The notes beneath the pieces are model-generated. The model ran no database searches. It had not been told where the DNA came from and was given only the letters and a program-made list of their open reading frames with translations. From Gordonia prachuapensis (GTDB taxonomy: Bacteria; Actinomycetota; Actinomycetes; Mycobacteriales; Mycobacteriaceae): a DNA stretch of 64,000 nt. Positions 1-8,324 of this stretch are shown one piece after another (within the stretch, counting starts at the first letter, position 1; each line of letters begins with the position of its first letter). Both the position numbers and the translations under genes were made by a program. The stretch is taken from positions 12,321-76,320 of the forward strand of contig NZ_JAZDUE010000024.1 in NCBI RefSeq assembly GCF_036350515.1. The letters run 5' to 3'.

Positions 1-716
1 ACGAGGTCGAAATCCGCCGTGTCGGGAGCCGCCGCATACTTGCCACCGACGAACGGGTAGCCGCCACCGTAGTTCGGCGCCCACATCATCGCCGTCCCGG
101 GCGCCTTGCGGTCGATCATCGCCGCGACCCGGCGGAACGTCTCCACGTAGGCCACCGGCTGCTGCCCCCACGCGTACCAGGTGCCGTTCATCTCGTGGGC
201 GAACCGCAAGATCACCGGCACCCCTGAATCATTGAGTTTCCGTAGGTCGTCGCCGAGGCGTCCGATGACGCCCTCGTCGATGGCGGCCAGGCCCGCATGC
301 GGTTCCAGGGTCAACACCATCACGCCGGAATCCGTCTTCACCTGCTCCGCGGCCGCCACGGTGTGTGCCCAGGTCGCGTTGTCGTACGGGATGTCGGAGA
401 ACTGGACGGCCACCGCCGGCGCGTGCCCGAGCATCGATCGGTGTTGCCCGAGCGATTCCGCCTCCCAGTCGAGGTTGACGCCGAACAGCACTCCCTCGTC
501 GGGCACGACGCGCGTCGAATCGACCACCGCACAGGGCGGTTCGGGCGGAGGCAGATAGTGCTGGAACAGGGCGCCGGCGGCACCGACACCGATGACCATC
601 GCGATGACGGGTATCAGGATCGAGGGGTGGCGTCGGCGGCGCTTGGACCAGCGGTCGGCAAACCCGCCATCGACTTCGTCACGCGCACTTTCAGTTTCGA
701 TTGGGGGCGTGGTCAT
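1..716 (-). CDS. GH26-like glycosidase, membrane-anchored (3' end outside window)
   Basis: The reading frame stays open from the window edge to an ATG at 716, giving 238 visible residues. A basic stretch (residues 23-30) precedes a hydrophobic segment at about 32-51, so the protein is probably anchored with its catalytic part outside. The motif RFAHEMNGTWYAWG (from residue 171) is the acid/base region of glycoside hydrolase family 26 (beta-mannanase-like), with Glu175 the expected catalytic acid. The second catalytic Glu lies beyond the window. The gene is divergent from a second GH26-like gene at 803, with only 86 bases between the starts, so they probably share a promoter region. A cellulose-synthase-like enzyme follows nearby, which suggests trimming of a beta-linked exopolysaccharide. 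The substrate is not readable from sequence. Family call fairly sure. Confidence 0.8.
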   Translation of the reverse strand, partial: MTTPPIETESARDEVDGGFADRWSKRRRRHPSILIPVIAMVIGVGAAGALFQHYLPPPEPPCAVVDSTRVVPDEGVLFGVNLDWEAESLGQHRSMLGHAPAVAVQFSDIPYDNATWAHTVAAAEQVKTDSGVMVLTLEPHAGLAAIDEGVIGRLGDDLRKLNDSGVPVILRFAHEMNGTWYAWGQQPVAYVETFRRVAAMIDRKAPGTAMMWAPNYGGGYPFVGGKYAAAPDTADFDL

Positions 717-802
717 GTCACACTCATTTCAAGGCCGGTCGTTTCCAGGCCCCTTTCGCAGGCCCCTCTTCTCTCAGGCACGGACGGACGGAGTCGGACT
801 CG

Positions 803-1789
803 ATGAGATGGCGCACACCGATCAGGACATTCAGCATGCCCCGCTCCACGGCGACCCTGCTCGCGGTCGTCGCGGTCACCGCGGCGTGCCAGGCGACCGC
901 CGACGAGACGCAACCCCATCACGTCCAATGGGGGGCCTACCTCCCCGACCTCAACGGAACGGACGTGACGTCGGACGCCGGTGTGGTCGGTGTGGCCACC
1001 CGTGCCGATCAGTCCCTCGACCTCATCCTCACCTTCTCGGCCCTGAACGAGCCTGTCCCGCTTGATGATCTCGCGACCATCTCGGCGTCGGGTGCGACAC
1101 CCGTCGTCACGATCGAACCGTGGGAGCCCGACGGCGGACCGGAACAACCCGACTACCGCCTCGACACCTTCGCGACCGGGGTTCACGACGCCGACCTGCG
1201 GCGCTGGGGACAGCAACTCGCCGACTGGGGGCAACCGGTGCTGCTGCGGTTCGCACACGAGATGAACGGGGACTGGTATCCATGGGGCATCACCGTCAAC
1301 GGCAACACGGCCGAGGCCTACCGGAACACCTGGATTCGGATGCACGAGATCATCAGATCCGCAGGGGCGGAGAATGTCTCGTTCGTGTGGGCACCAATGG
1401 CTGCGGTGAGCGGAATCGCCGACTTCGAGGCAGCGTACCCAGGGGCGGAATACGTCGATCGTCTCGGGCTCGACGGCTACAACTGGGGTGACGACGGCGT
1501 CCACGGGTGGGCGTCGCCCGACTACATCTTCGCCGACAGCCTGCGTCGTCTGCGGGCCCTCGACGACGCCAAACCCATCCTGGTCGCCGAGGTGGCCTCG
1601 GCCGACGATCCCGACCCCACCCGCAAGGCGGACTGGATCACTCACTTCGTGCGCCTCATGACGATCACGCCGGGAGTGGAGGGATTCGTCTGGTTCCAGG
1701 CCAACAAGGAACGGGACTGGAGGTTCAACTCGAACCCACTGAGCGAGAGCGCCTTCCGGAAAGGACTGGCCGACGTGCCCGGTGTCTGA
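803..1789 (+). CDS. GH26-like beta-mannanase-type lipoprotein
   Basis: 328 residues from the ATG at 803. An ATG at 836 with AGGA eight bases upstream is an equally good start. The N-terminus has a basic start, a hydrophobic core and VTAAC (Cys29), so it is likely an exported lipoprotein, although the -3 residue of the lipobox is a less usual Thr. LLRFAHEMNGDWYPWG places the GH26 acid/base at Glu153, and PILVAEVAS places the nucleophile near Glu263, so both catalytic residues are present. The 3' end overlaps the convergent STAS gene by 65 bases. It is a paralogue of the divergent gene ending at the window edge. The likely role is processing of a secreted or cell-surface beta-glycan; the exact linkage is unknown. 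Confidence 0.85.
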   Translation: MRWRTPIRTFSMPRSTATLLAVVAVTAACQATADETQPHHVQWGAYLPDLNGTDVTSDAGVVGVATRADQSLDLILTFSALNEPVPLDDLATISASGATPVVTIEPWEPDGGPEQPDYRLDTFATGVHDADLRRWGQQLADWGQPVLLRFAHEMNGDWYPWGITVNGNTAEAYRNTWIRMHEIIRSAGAENVSFVWAPMAAVSGIADFEAAYPGAEYVDRLGLDGYNWGDDGVHGWASPDYIFADSLRRLRALDDAKPILVAEVASADDPDPTRKADWITHFVRLMTITPGVEGFVWFQANKERDWRFNSNPLSESAFRKGLADVPGV

Positions 1790-2156
1790 CCGGCCCGGTC
1801 GGCCGCGTGCGATCGATGGCGTGCTGCCGGTTCGCGTGCACGGTGAAGACCTTGCGCAGGTCGAGGGCCTCCAGGGCATCGGTCAGGACCGGCGAGTGCC
1901 CATATGCACGCAGATCGGCGCCCTGCGTCCGGGCTGCCCGCATCGCATGCAGGAGGTCCGCGACCCCGGACGGTGTGACGGTCGTCAGGCCCGAGACATC
2001 GAGCAGGACGAGGCGGGCACCACGCGAGCAGGCCTCGGCGACACGCAATCTCAAACGCGTCGTCACATCCGCCGCGCCGTCGAGCGCGATGTCGAGGGCG
2101 GTGATGTCGAAGGTGCTGTCGCCGAAGTAGGCGTACTCGGGGGTTCGGATGGTCAT
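1725..2156 (-). CDS. STAS-domain protein (anti-sigma-factor-antagonist-like)
   Basis: 143 residues. The central part, with RLVLLDVSGLTTVTPSGVAD and a following helix, matches the STAS fold seen in SpoIIAA/RsbV-like antagonists. The usual phosphorylatable Ser/Thr region appears as TTVTPSG. Residues after about 110 are Arg-rich and probably disordered. The gene lies downstream of the GT2 gene on the same strand (104 bases apart) and its end overlaps the convergent GH26 gene. No anti-sigma kinase is visible nearby. It could regulate the glycosyltransferase or a sigma factor elsewhere; this is inference from position only. Confidence 0.72.
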   Translation of the reverse strand: MTIRTPEYAYFGDSTFDITALDIALDGAADVTTRLRLRVAEACSRGARLVLLDVSGLTTVTPSGVADLLHAMRAARTQGADLRAYGHSPVLTDALEALDLRKVFTVHANRQHAIDRTRPTGPVRHRARRPVLSGRRSRSVGSS

Positions 2157-2260
2157 CGTGTCTCTCCTGTGTCTCGGTGGGTCATGGCGTTCGGTTGGTC
2201 AGGGTCGTGGTGGATTCAGCGGGGCCGGTTTGCATGGAAGAGACTGTGGGGCCGGATCAT

Positions 2261-4141
2261 TCATGTCGGCACCCCGGCGGCATCGAGGTCGCCGGCGACG
2301 TCACGGGCCTGCTCGGCGGCCGGGGTGATCGGCGGGGGCGGCTCGGCCGGGCGGTAATGAGCGGCACGGACCACGACGGACAGCAGCAGGAGATCGAGCG
2401 CGACCCAGCCGATGGAGAGGAAGGTCGGGAACGTCTCGGCGGCACCGACCGACCAGCGAATCAGCCCGACCGCACACGCGCAGACCAGAGCGATCATCGC
2501 CACCAGCTGGATCGCGACCGGCCGGTAGTCGACACGGGACTCCTCCCGCACCTTGGGGGTGACCGAGAACGCGATGTGGCGGCGCAGGAACACGGCGGCC
2601 GCAGCCGACAGGGTCGCGGCGATCCAGGTCGGGAAGAGCGCGAACGAGATCTGCTGACCGCGCCACAACCCGCTGGAGCGATACCCGGCCACGAGGAAGA
2701 GCAACTGGCAGGCGAGGAAGAACGGGATGAACCGTGCGAAGAAGTCCAACGGCAATGCCTCCATGGGGAACACGCCGATGCCCAGATAGATGATCGGTGC
2801 CGCGATGTAGACGACCGCGGCGAATCCGTTGAGGTAGGAGGTCATCGTCGCCAGGTACATCAGTCGTTGCGCGACACTGAGTCCCTTTCGCAGCAGTGGG
2901 TTATCTGCGAAGAACACCTGCATGGAGCCGGTCGCCCAACGTTGCCGCTGGACGAGCATCGTCCGCAGGTCGTCCGGCGCCAGGCCCTCGACGAGTACTT
3001 CGTGGTGATAGACGCTCTCCCACCCCATCGCATGCAGGTGCATCGCGGTGGCCATGTCCTCGGTCACCGTCGCGGTGTTGATCGGCTGGATCGCGAGCGC
3101 CTGATCGATGCGGGACACCTCGATCGCGTCGACCGTCGCGGTGAACTCGGCGACCACCGACTCCGGCAGTGGCGTCGACTCGAGCACGTCCCGAATGCGC
3201 ACCTGCAGGTCGAAGGCGACGTCGCCGACCGGCTCGCCACGTCGGAGTCCGATCTGCGCCAGCCGCACCGCCGTGTGGGCGTCCTCCAGCGGCCGGCGCA
3301 ACGTCGAGCCCGGCCCGGCGTCGTTGATCATGTCCTCGAGTCGCGCCCGCCGTTCTCGCAGCGCCCGACGACCGTGTGCGTCGATCCCCTGCGAGTAGGT
3401 CGTGAGGCCCAGGGCCATCAGGGCTTCGCGACGCAGCACGGCGTTGGACCCGCAGAAGAAGGCGGCGCCCCACCCGTCCTTGCCCTGCTGGATCGGTCCG
3501 TAGAAGAGCTCCGCCTGACTGCCGAGCGGATCGTGGTCGGGGACGTTCCAGAAGTACTGCGGGGTCTGGACGAAGGCGACGGACTCGTCGGTGAAGTATC
3601 CGAGAACGCGCTCGAGGAACTCCGGTTTGGGCACCTGATCGGCGTCGAGAATCGCGATGAACTCGCCGTCGGTCCGGAACAAGGCATTGTTGATGTTTCC
3701 CGCCTTGGCAAAACGTTGTCGCCCCTGCCACTCCTCACCACGGGTTATGTAGCCGACCCCGGCGCGTTGGGCCGCGACACGGAACTCCTCCCGGTCGCCG
3801 TCGTCGAGAATCCAGGTGGCGTGTGGATGGCGCATGTCACGTGCCGCGATGGCCGTGGTGAGGACCAGATCGAGGGGCTCGTTGTAGGTGGTGATGAACA
3901 CATCGACGGTCGCCGATGCGGGCGCAGGCGCCGGCGCATCGCGTCGGCGCGCATTCCAGACAAGAAATCCGAAGAGAACCGATTCCGACAAGCTATAGGT
4001 TTCCGCAATTGCGAGCGGTACCGCGATCCACCATGCACCCCAGGCAATTGTTTCCGTCCACCGCCACGTGATGTACGCCGCACCGAAAGAAACTACGAGA
4101 ATTGCGATTAATCGAAGAAAAAACAGACGAACACCGCCCAC
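2261..4141 (-). CDS. Cellulose-synthase-like family 2 glycosyltransferase
   Basis: 626 residues from a GTG at 4141 preceded by GAGGAG. Two N-terminal membrane segments lead into a GT2 catalytic domain with DDG (113-115), DAD (166-168), TED (360-362) and QRQRW (399-403), the full set for a processive beta-glycosyltransferase of the BcsA/CesA type. About four C-terminal membrane segments follow, as in polymer-translocating synthases. There is no PilZ domain. Unusually, about 108 helical, charged residues (about 246-353) sit between the FFCGSNAVLRREAL segment and TED, where BcsA-type enzymes need only a dozen or so. GH26-like and STAS genes are neighbours. The predicted role is synthesis and export of a beta-linked polysaccharide from a nucleotide sugar; glucose versus mannose cannot be decided here. 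Confidence 0.88.
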   Translation of the reverse strand: MGGVRLFFLRLIAILVVSFGAAYITWRWTETIAWGAWWIAVPLAIAETYSLSESVLFGFLVWNARRRDAPAPAPASATVDVFITTYNEPLDLVLTTAIAARDMRHPHATWILDDGDREEFRVAAQRAGVGYITRGEEWQGRQRFAKAGNINNALFRTDGEFIAILDADQVPKPEFLERVLGYFTDESVAFVQTPQYFWNVPDHDPLGSQAELFYGPIQQGKDGWGAAFFCGSNAVLRREALMALGLTTYSQGIDAHGRRALRERRARLEDMINDAGPGSTLRRPLEDAHTAVRLAQIGLRRGEPVGDVAFDLQVRIRDVLESTPLPESVVAEFTATVDAIEVSRIDQALAIQPINTATVTEDMATAMHLHAMGWESVYHHEVLVEGLAPDDLRTMLVQRQRWATGSMQVFFADNPLLRKGLSVAQRLMYLATMTSYLNGFAAVVYIAAPIIYLGIGVFPMEALPLDFFARFIPFFLACQLLFLVAGYRSSGLWRGQQISFALFPTWIAATLSAAAAVFLRRHIAFSVTPKVREESRVDYRPVAIQLVAMIALVCACAVGLIRWSVGAAETFPTFLSIGWVALDLLLLSVVVRAAHYRPAEPPPPITPAAEQARDVAGDLDAAGVPT

Positions 4142-4638
4142 GGCCGTCTCCTCAGGGCATCTGCTCCGGATTGATATGACTGCCGTCGTTGCAGTTCAGA
4201 GTCAATGGTGAGGGCGTCCGAGGCGGTCCGCAATTCTTCGCCACGCGAAAGAAAAAGGCACGATCGCGGACGTGCGAGAAATTCGATTCGGCGACCATGT
4301 TTGTGACAAGGAAGTAACCAAGAATCGACGATCACTGTCGCGCACTACATCCTTTGAACGAACCCCGGTAGACATTCTTGTGAGCTGACAGGACCATTCG
4401 TGCAGCTGTGACACTCGCCACAAAGATTCCCATCATGACGAACTGACTCGACAGTAAGTTACTCGTGGGTATCATCTGGGCAGGAACTCCTGCCGCGGAC
4501 CGAGCGTTGGTTAGGCCAGCCTTGGCAGCGCCACATCGTCGGCAGGAACTACGGTTACCTGTAGTACACGTCGGCCACGTGCGCCACAGCCTGCGCAAAG
4601 CCGCCGACGCCGCCCCAGAGAAAGGCCGGGACGCGCCC
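4142..4638. other. Divergent intergenic region between GT2 and Fe-S reductase genes
   Basis: About 500 bases with no convincing gene. Short open frames here have no family match and continue as shadows of flanking genes. The region is less GC-rich than its flanks and should hold both divergent promoters. It contains a 16-base inverted repeat at 4479-4494 and a direct repeat of GGCAGGAACT at 4541-4550. An imperfect resemblance to an iron box around 4511-4526 is too weak to call. Confidence 0.6.
4479..4494. promoter_or_regulatory. Inverted repeat, candidate operator of the Fe-S reductase gene
   Basis: GGCAGGA-AC-TCCTGCC has perfect 7-base arms. The half-site GGCAGGAACT recurs at 4541-4550, exactly 62 bases further on. 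Both lie 90-160 bases upstream of the GTG at 4639. This is consistent with a regulator binding two sites; the regulator is unknown. Confidence 0.4.
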
Positions 4639-7600
4639 GTGACTTCCACGACGATCGCCATCGGTACCATCACGACACTCGTCAGCCTCGTGTGCTGGGC
4701 GATCTTCTTCCAGGGTGTCGGGCGGATGGTCCGCACGATCAGCAAGGGACAGAAGATCGATCGAGCGCGGATCTTCCCGATCCTGCCCCGCGTCAAGACG
4801 GTCGTCGTCGAGTTCGCCGCGCACACCCGGATGGCGAAGTTCCGCACTGTCGGCTGGGCGCACTGGCTGGTGATGGTGGGCTTCCTGCTCGGCTTCATCT
4901 TCGTCTTCGAGGCCTACGGACAGGCCTTCGATCCGCACTTCCACTGGCCGATCATCGGGAAGTGGCCGATCTACGGACTGGCCGAGGAGATCCTGGGGTG
5001 GGGAACCGTCATCGGCGGCGTTGTGCTCCTGGTCATCCGGCAGCTCAATCACCCGCGCGTCCCGGAGCGGCTGTCGCGGTTCTCGGGATCGAATTTCAGG
5101 GCCGCGTACTTCGTCGAAGCCGTCGTCATCATCGAGGGCCTGGGCATGCTCGGCGTCAAGCTGCTGCAGATCGCGTCGGGACTGAAGGACACCCCGATCT
5201 GGGCGTCGCCCACGCTGCATTACCTGGCGATGCCGTTCGAGGGCGTGCCCGAGTGGACCGTCTCGGCGATGGCGGTGGTCAAACTGCTGTCGGCGATGAT
5301 CTGGCTGGCCGTGGTCGGGCGCAACATCAACTGGGGCGTCGCCTGGCACCGCTTCGCGGCGTTCGTCAACATCTACTTCAAGCGTGAGGCCGACGGCGGC
5401 GTCGCCCTGGGCGCGCTCAAGCCGATGATGAGCCAGGGCAAGGTCCTCGACATGGAGACCGCTGACCCCGATGTCGACGCCTTCGGCGCCGGCAAGATCG
5501 AGGACTTCTCCTGGAAGGGCTGGCTCGACTTCACCACCTGCACCGAATGTGGCCGCTGCCAGAGCCAGTGCCCGGCCTGGAACACCGGTAAGCCGCTGTC
5601 GCCGAAGCTGCTGATCATGTCGCTACGCGACCACGGGTACGCGAAGGCGCCCTACCTGTTGGCCGGCGGCAAGCAGGACATGGCCGGCGACGAGGTCGGA
5701 CTGGTCGACGCCGACGGCAACGTCGACGAGTCGAAGCTCAACGCGATCCCCGAGTCGGCTCGCGCCGAAGCCGCCCGCAAGTTGGTCGGCGAGAGCAAGG
5801 GCGCAACCGGCGGCGGAAACGGCATCGAGGCCGCCGACGGCGAGTTCGATCCCGAGGCGCTCGGTGCCGTCATCGACACCGAGACCCTGTGGAGCTGCAC
5901 CACCTGTGGTGCGTGCGTGGAGCAGTGCCCGGTCGACATCGAGCATGTCGACCACATCCTGGACATGCGTCGCTACCAGGTGCTGATCGAGTCGGACTTC
6001 CCGACCGAGCTCGCCGGCATGTTCAAGAACCTGGAGAACAAGGGCAACCCGTGGGGTCAGAACGCCTCGGCGCGCACCAACTGGATCTCCGAGATGGACA
6101 TCGAGATCCCGGTGTTTGGGCAGGACGTGGAGAGCTTCGAGGGCTTCGAGTACCTGTTCTGGGTCGGTTGCGCAGGCGCCTACGAGGATCGTGCGAAGAA
6201 GACCACCAAGGCCGTCGCCGAGTTGCTCGACGTCGCGGCCGTGAACTTTCTGGTCCTCGGCGAGGGCGAGACCTGTACCGGTGACTCCGCCCGTCGCGCG
6301 GGCAACGAGTTCCTGTTCCAGATGCTGGCCCAGCAGAACATCGAGATGCTCGGCGAGGTGTTCGCCACCGCGCCGCAGCAGCGCAAGAAGATCGTCGTCA
6401 CGTGTGCGCACTGCTTCAACGCGCTGGGCAACGAGTACCCGCAGCTCGGCGCGAAGTACGAGGTCGTGCACCACACGCAGCTGCTCAACAAACTGGTCCG
6501 GGAGAAGCGCCTGGTGCCCGTCGCCCCGCTCGGCGAGGGCGTCACCTACCACGACCCGTGCTACCTGGGCCGCCACAACAAGGTCTACGACGCCCCGCGT
6601 GAGCTGATGGCCGCGTCCGGCTCGAATCTCACCGAGATGCCGCGGCACGGCGAGCGGTCCATGTGTTGTGGTGCCGGCGGCGCCCGGATGTGGATGGAAG
6701 AGCAGATCGGCAAGCGCATCAACATCGACCGGGTCGACGAGGCGCTCGATACTCTCGGCACACCGAATGGGGATGCGCCGCAGAAGGTTGCCACCGGCTG
6801 CCCGTTCTGCCGCGTGATGCTCACCGACGGCGTGACCGCACGCACGTCGAACACCGAGCAAGAGGGCAAGATCGAGGTCGTCGACGTCGCGCAGTTGCTG
6901 CTGGAGTCAGTCAAGCGCGGCGCCCCCGAGGTCAAGCGTGGCGGACGGTACCTCGGTCCCGCATCCGTGCAGACCGCCGAGCCCGAACCGGCCGCCGCGG
7001 AGAAGGAACCGGAGCCGGCCGCAGCCACCGCAGCCGCGGCGACCGCCACGGCCACCGAGGCGAAGCCGAAGCCGAAGGTCGGTCTGGGCATGAAGGGCGG
7101 CAAGAAGCCTGGTGCCACTGCCAAGACCGACGCACCTGCGGAATCTGCGGCGCCGGCCGAGAAGAAGCCGGCTGCCAAGGGATTCGGTATGGGCAGCAAG
7201 GCGAAGAAGCCGGGCGCGGCCAAGGCCGATGCCGGATCTGCTGCCCCCGCCCCGGCCGAAGCCGAGTCGTCGGCGGCCGTCGAGGAGACTGCCTCGCAGA
7301 AGAAGCCGGTGGCAAAGGGATTCGGCATGGGCAAGGCCCAACGGCCGGGTGCCGCGAAGCCGAATGCCGCCGCACCCGAGGCCGGCGTCGACGCGCCTGC
7401 CGAGAACAAGGTCGCCGAAACCGAGTCCGCGCCAGATGCGGTCCCGACTGCCGATACCGAATCCGCGGGCGGCTCCCCCGCGGCGACCGGCGGCTCCGCC
7501 ACCGAAGCAAAAGCCGGTAAGGCCAAGGGCTTCGGCATGGCAGCGGGCAAGAAGCGGCCGGGCGGTGCGACCAAGCCGGCTGCCGCGGCGACACGCGCGC

Positions 7601-8208
7601 CGAGCCGGCCTGCAGCGGCTGACGAGGCAGAGACGCCCGCAGCAGAGCCGGCCCCGACACCGAGTGCTCCTGCGGCAGCGGCCTCGACCGAAGCGAAGGC
7701 CGGTAAGGCCAAGGGCTTCGGGATGGCCGCGGGCAAGAAGCGGCCGGGCGGTATCGGCTCGGCGGCGAAGCCGGCGGCCGCCGAACCCGAGCCTGCGGAA
7801 GCGGCCGAGGCGCAGGTCGTCGAGGCAGAGGCTGTCGATGAAGAGGCGGCCGGCACCGTCGAATCCGCGCCGGCGGAGACGGCGGCTGTCGCGTCCACCG
7901 AGTCCACCCCCGGCAAGGCCAAGGGGTTCGGCATGGCGGCAGGCAAGAAGCGGCCTGGCGGCATCGGGAAGGCAGCTCCGAAGCCGGCCGCCACGCCCGA
8001 GCCGACTCCGAGCGAGCCCGAGCCCGTGGCGGACGAAGCGGTGGCCGAGTCTGACGAAGCGTCAGCAGACGCCCAAAGCAGTGCGGACACCGAGGATTCC
8101 GCTCCGTCTCCGAACGGGTCGTCGGCCAAGACGATCTCGGAGGCCGGCGCATCCAAGGCGAAGGGCTTCGGTATCGCCGCGGGCAAGAAGCGGCCCGGAC
8201 ACAAGTAG
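4639..8208 (+). CDS. Membrane-bound Fe-S oxidoreductase (heterodisulfide-reductase/Rv0338c-like) with repeat tail
   Basis: 1189 residues from the GTG at 4639; the frame is open further upstream but that part has no family character. The N-terminal third is a multi-pass membrane domain resembling the NarI/gamma cytochrome type. Two 4Fe-4S motifs follow, CTECGRCQSQCP (from Cys301) and CTTCGACVEQCP (from Cys420). Two Cys-rich CCG domains (CAHCFN, then CCGAGGARMWMEE) are as in HdrD/GlpC/LldE proteins. M. tuberculosis Rv0338c is the counterpart I recall. The last ~380 residues are Ala/Glu/Pro-rich with seven repeats of a KGFGMxxGKKRPGG-like motif. The role is electron transfer between an unknown donor and the quinone pool. 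A strong terminator separates it from the aminotransferase gene. Confidence 0.88.
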   Translation: MTSTTIAIGTITTLVSLVCWAIFFQGVGRMVRTISKGQKIDRARIFPILPRVKTVVVEFAAHTRMAKFRTVGWAHWLVMVGFLLGFIFVFEAYGQAFDPHFHWPIIGKWPIYGLAEEILGWGTVIGGVVLLVIRQLNHPRVPERLSRFSGSNFRAAYFVEAVVIIEGLGMLGVKLLQIASGLKDTPIWASPTLHYLAMPFEGVPEWTVSAMAVVKLLSAMIWLAVVGRNINWGVAWHRFAAFVNIYFKREADGGVALGALKPMMSQGKVLDMETADPDVDAFGAGKIEDFSWKGWLDFTTCTECGRCQSQCPAWNTGKPLSPKLLIMSLRDHGYAKAPYLLAGGKQDMAGDEVGLVDADGNVDESKLNAIPESARAEAARKLVGESKGATGGGNGIEAADGEFDPEALGAVIDTETLWSCTTCGACVEQCPVDIEHVDHILDMRRYQVLIESDFPTELAGMFKNLENKGNPWGQNASARTNWISEMDIEIPVFGQDVESFEGFEYLFWVGCAGAYEDRAKKTTKAVAELLDVAAVNFLVLGEGETCTGDSARRAGNEFLFQMLAQQNIEMLGEVFATAPQQRKKIVVTCAHCFNALGNEYPQLGAKYEVVHHTQLLNKLVREKRLVPVAPLGEGVTYHDPCYLGRHNKVYDAPRELMAASGSNLTEMPRHGERSMCCGAGGARMWMEEQIGKRINIDRVDEALDTLGTPNGDAPQKVATGCPFCRVMLTDGVTARTSNTEQEGKIEVVDVAQLLLESVKRGAPEVKRGGRYLGPASVQTAEPEPAAAEKEPEPAAATAAAATATATEAKPKPKVGLGMKGGKKPGATAKTDAPAESAAPAEKKPAAKGFGMGSKAKKPGAAKADAGSAAPAPAEAESSAAVEETASQKKPVAKGFGMGKAQRPGAAKPNAAAPEAGVDAPAENKVAETESAPDAVPTADTESAGGSPAATGGSATEAKAGKAKGFGMAAGKKRPGGATKPAAAATRAPSRPAAADEAETPAAEPAPTPSAPAAAASTEAKAGKAKGFGMAAGKKRPGGIGSAAKPAAAEPEPAEAAEAQVVEAEAVDEEAAGTVESAPAETAAVASTESTPGKAKGFGMAAGKKRPGGIGKAAPKPAATPEPTPSEPEPVADEAVAESDEASADAQSSADTEDSAPSPNGSSAKTISEAGASKAKGFGIAAGKKRPGHK
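7061..8205 (+). repeat. Seven-copy coding repeat (KGFGMAAGKKRPGG type)
   Basis: Within the C-terminal tail of the Fe-S reductase, a basic Gly-rich motif recurs seven times. The first three copies diverge (VGLGMKGGKKPGA, KGFGMGSKAKKPGA, KGFGMGKAQRPGA). The last four are nearly identical (KAKGFGMAAGKKRPGG, with KGFGIAAGKKRPGH ending the protein). Acidic Ala/Pro-rich linkers of about 40-60 residues separate them. The late copies are also close at DNA level, so they probably arose by recent tandem duplication. Confidence 0.85.
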
Positions 8209-8222
8209 AAACGACGTATACC

Positions 8223-8264
8223 CGACAACACCACCTTGGTTTCGTTCCCAAGGTGGTGTTGTCG
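8223..8264 (+). terminator. Strong intrinsic terminator after Fe-S reductase gene
   Basis: Perfect 17-base arms (8223-8239 and 8248-8264) with an 8-base loop, starting 15 bases after the stop codon and followed by TTTGGG. It separates the reductase gene from the aminotransferase gene, whose start must therefore lie downstream of it. Confidence 0.85.
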
Positions 8265-8324
8265 TTTGGGGGTGCTTGTCGTCCCGCGAAAACCGGTTTG
8301 CGCTGTGCTGTCACAATTGAACTC

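Noticed and set aside
701..802. Longer N-terminus for the second GH26 gene (start at 701)
   Set aside because: It would overlap the divergent gene start and put over 30 non-signal residues before a good lipoprotein signal.
2177..4111. 644-residue plus-strand frame over the GT2 gene
   Set aside because: It is antisense to a gene with all GT2 motifs; its composition is Gly/Asp/Arg-rich with no domain.
4142..4340. c-di-GMP or other riboswitch upstream of the GT2 gene
   Set aside because: No conserved riboswitch core could be recognised.
4511..4529. Resemblance to an IdeR/DtxR iron box upstream of the Fe-S reductase
   Set aside because: Only about half the consensus positions match and symmetry is poor; not reported as a site.
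7061..8205. CRISPR-like array
   Set aside because: The repeats are in-frame coding repeats with unequal linkers, not equal spacers; no cas genes nearby.
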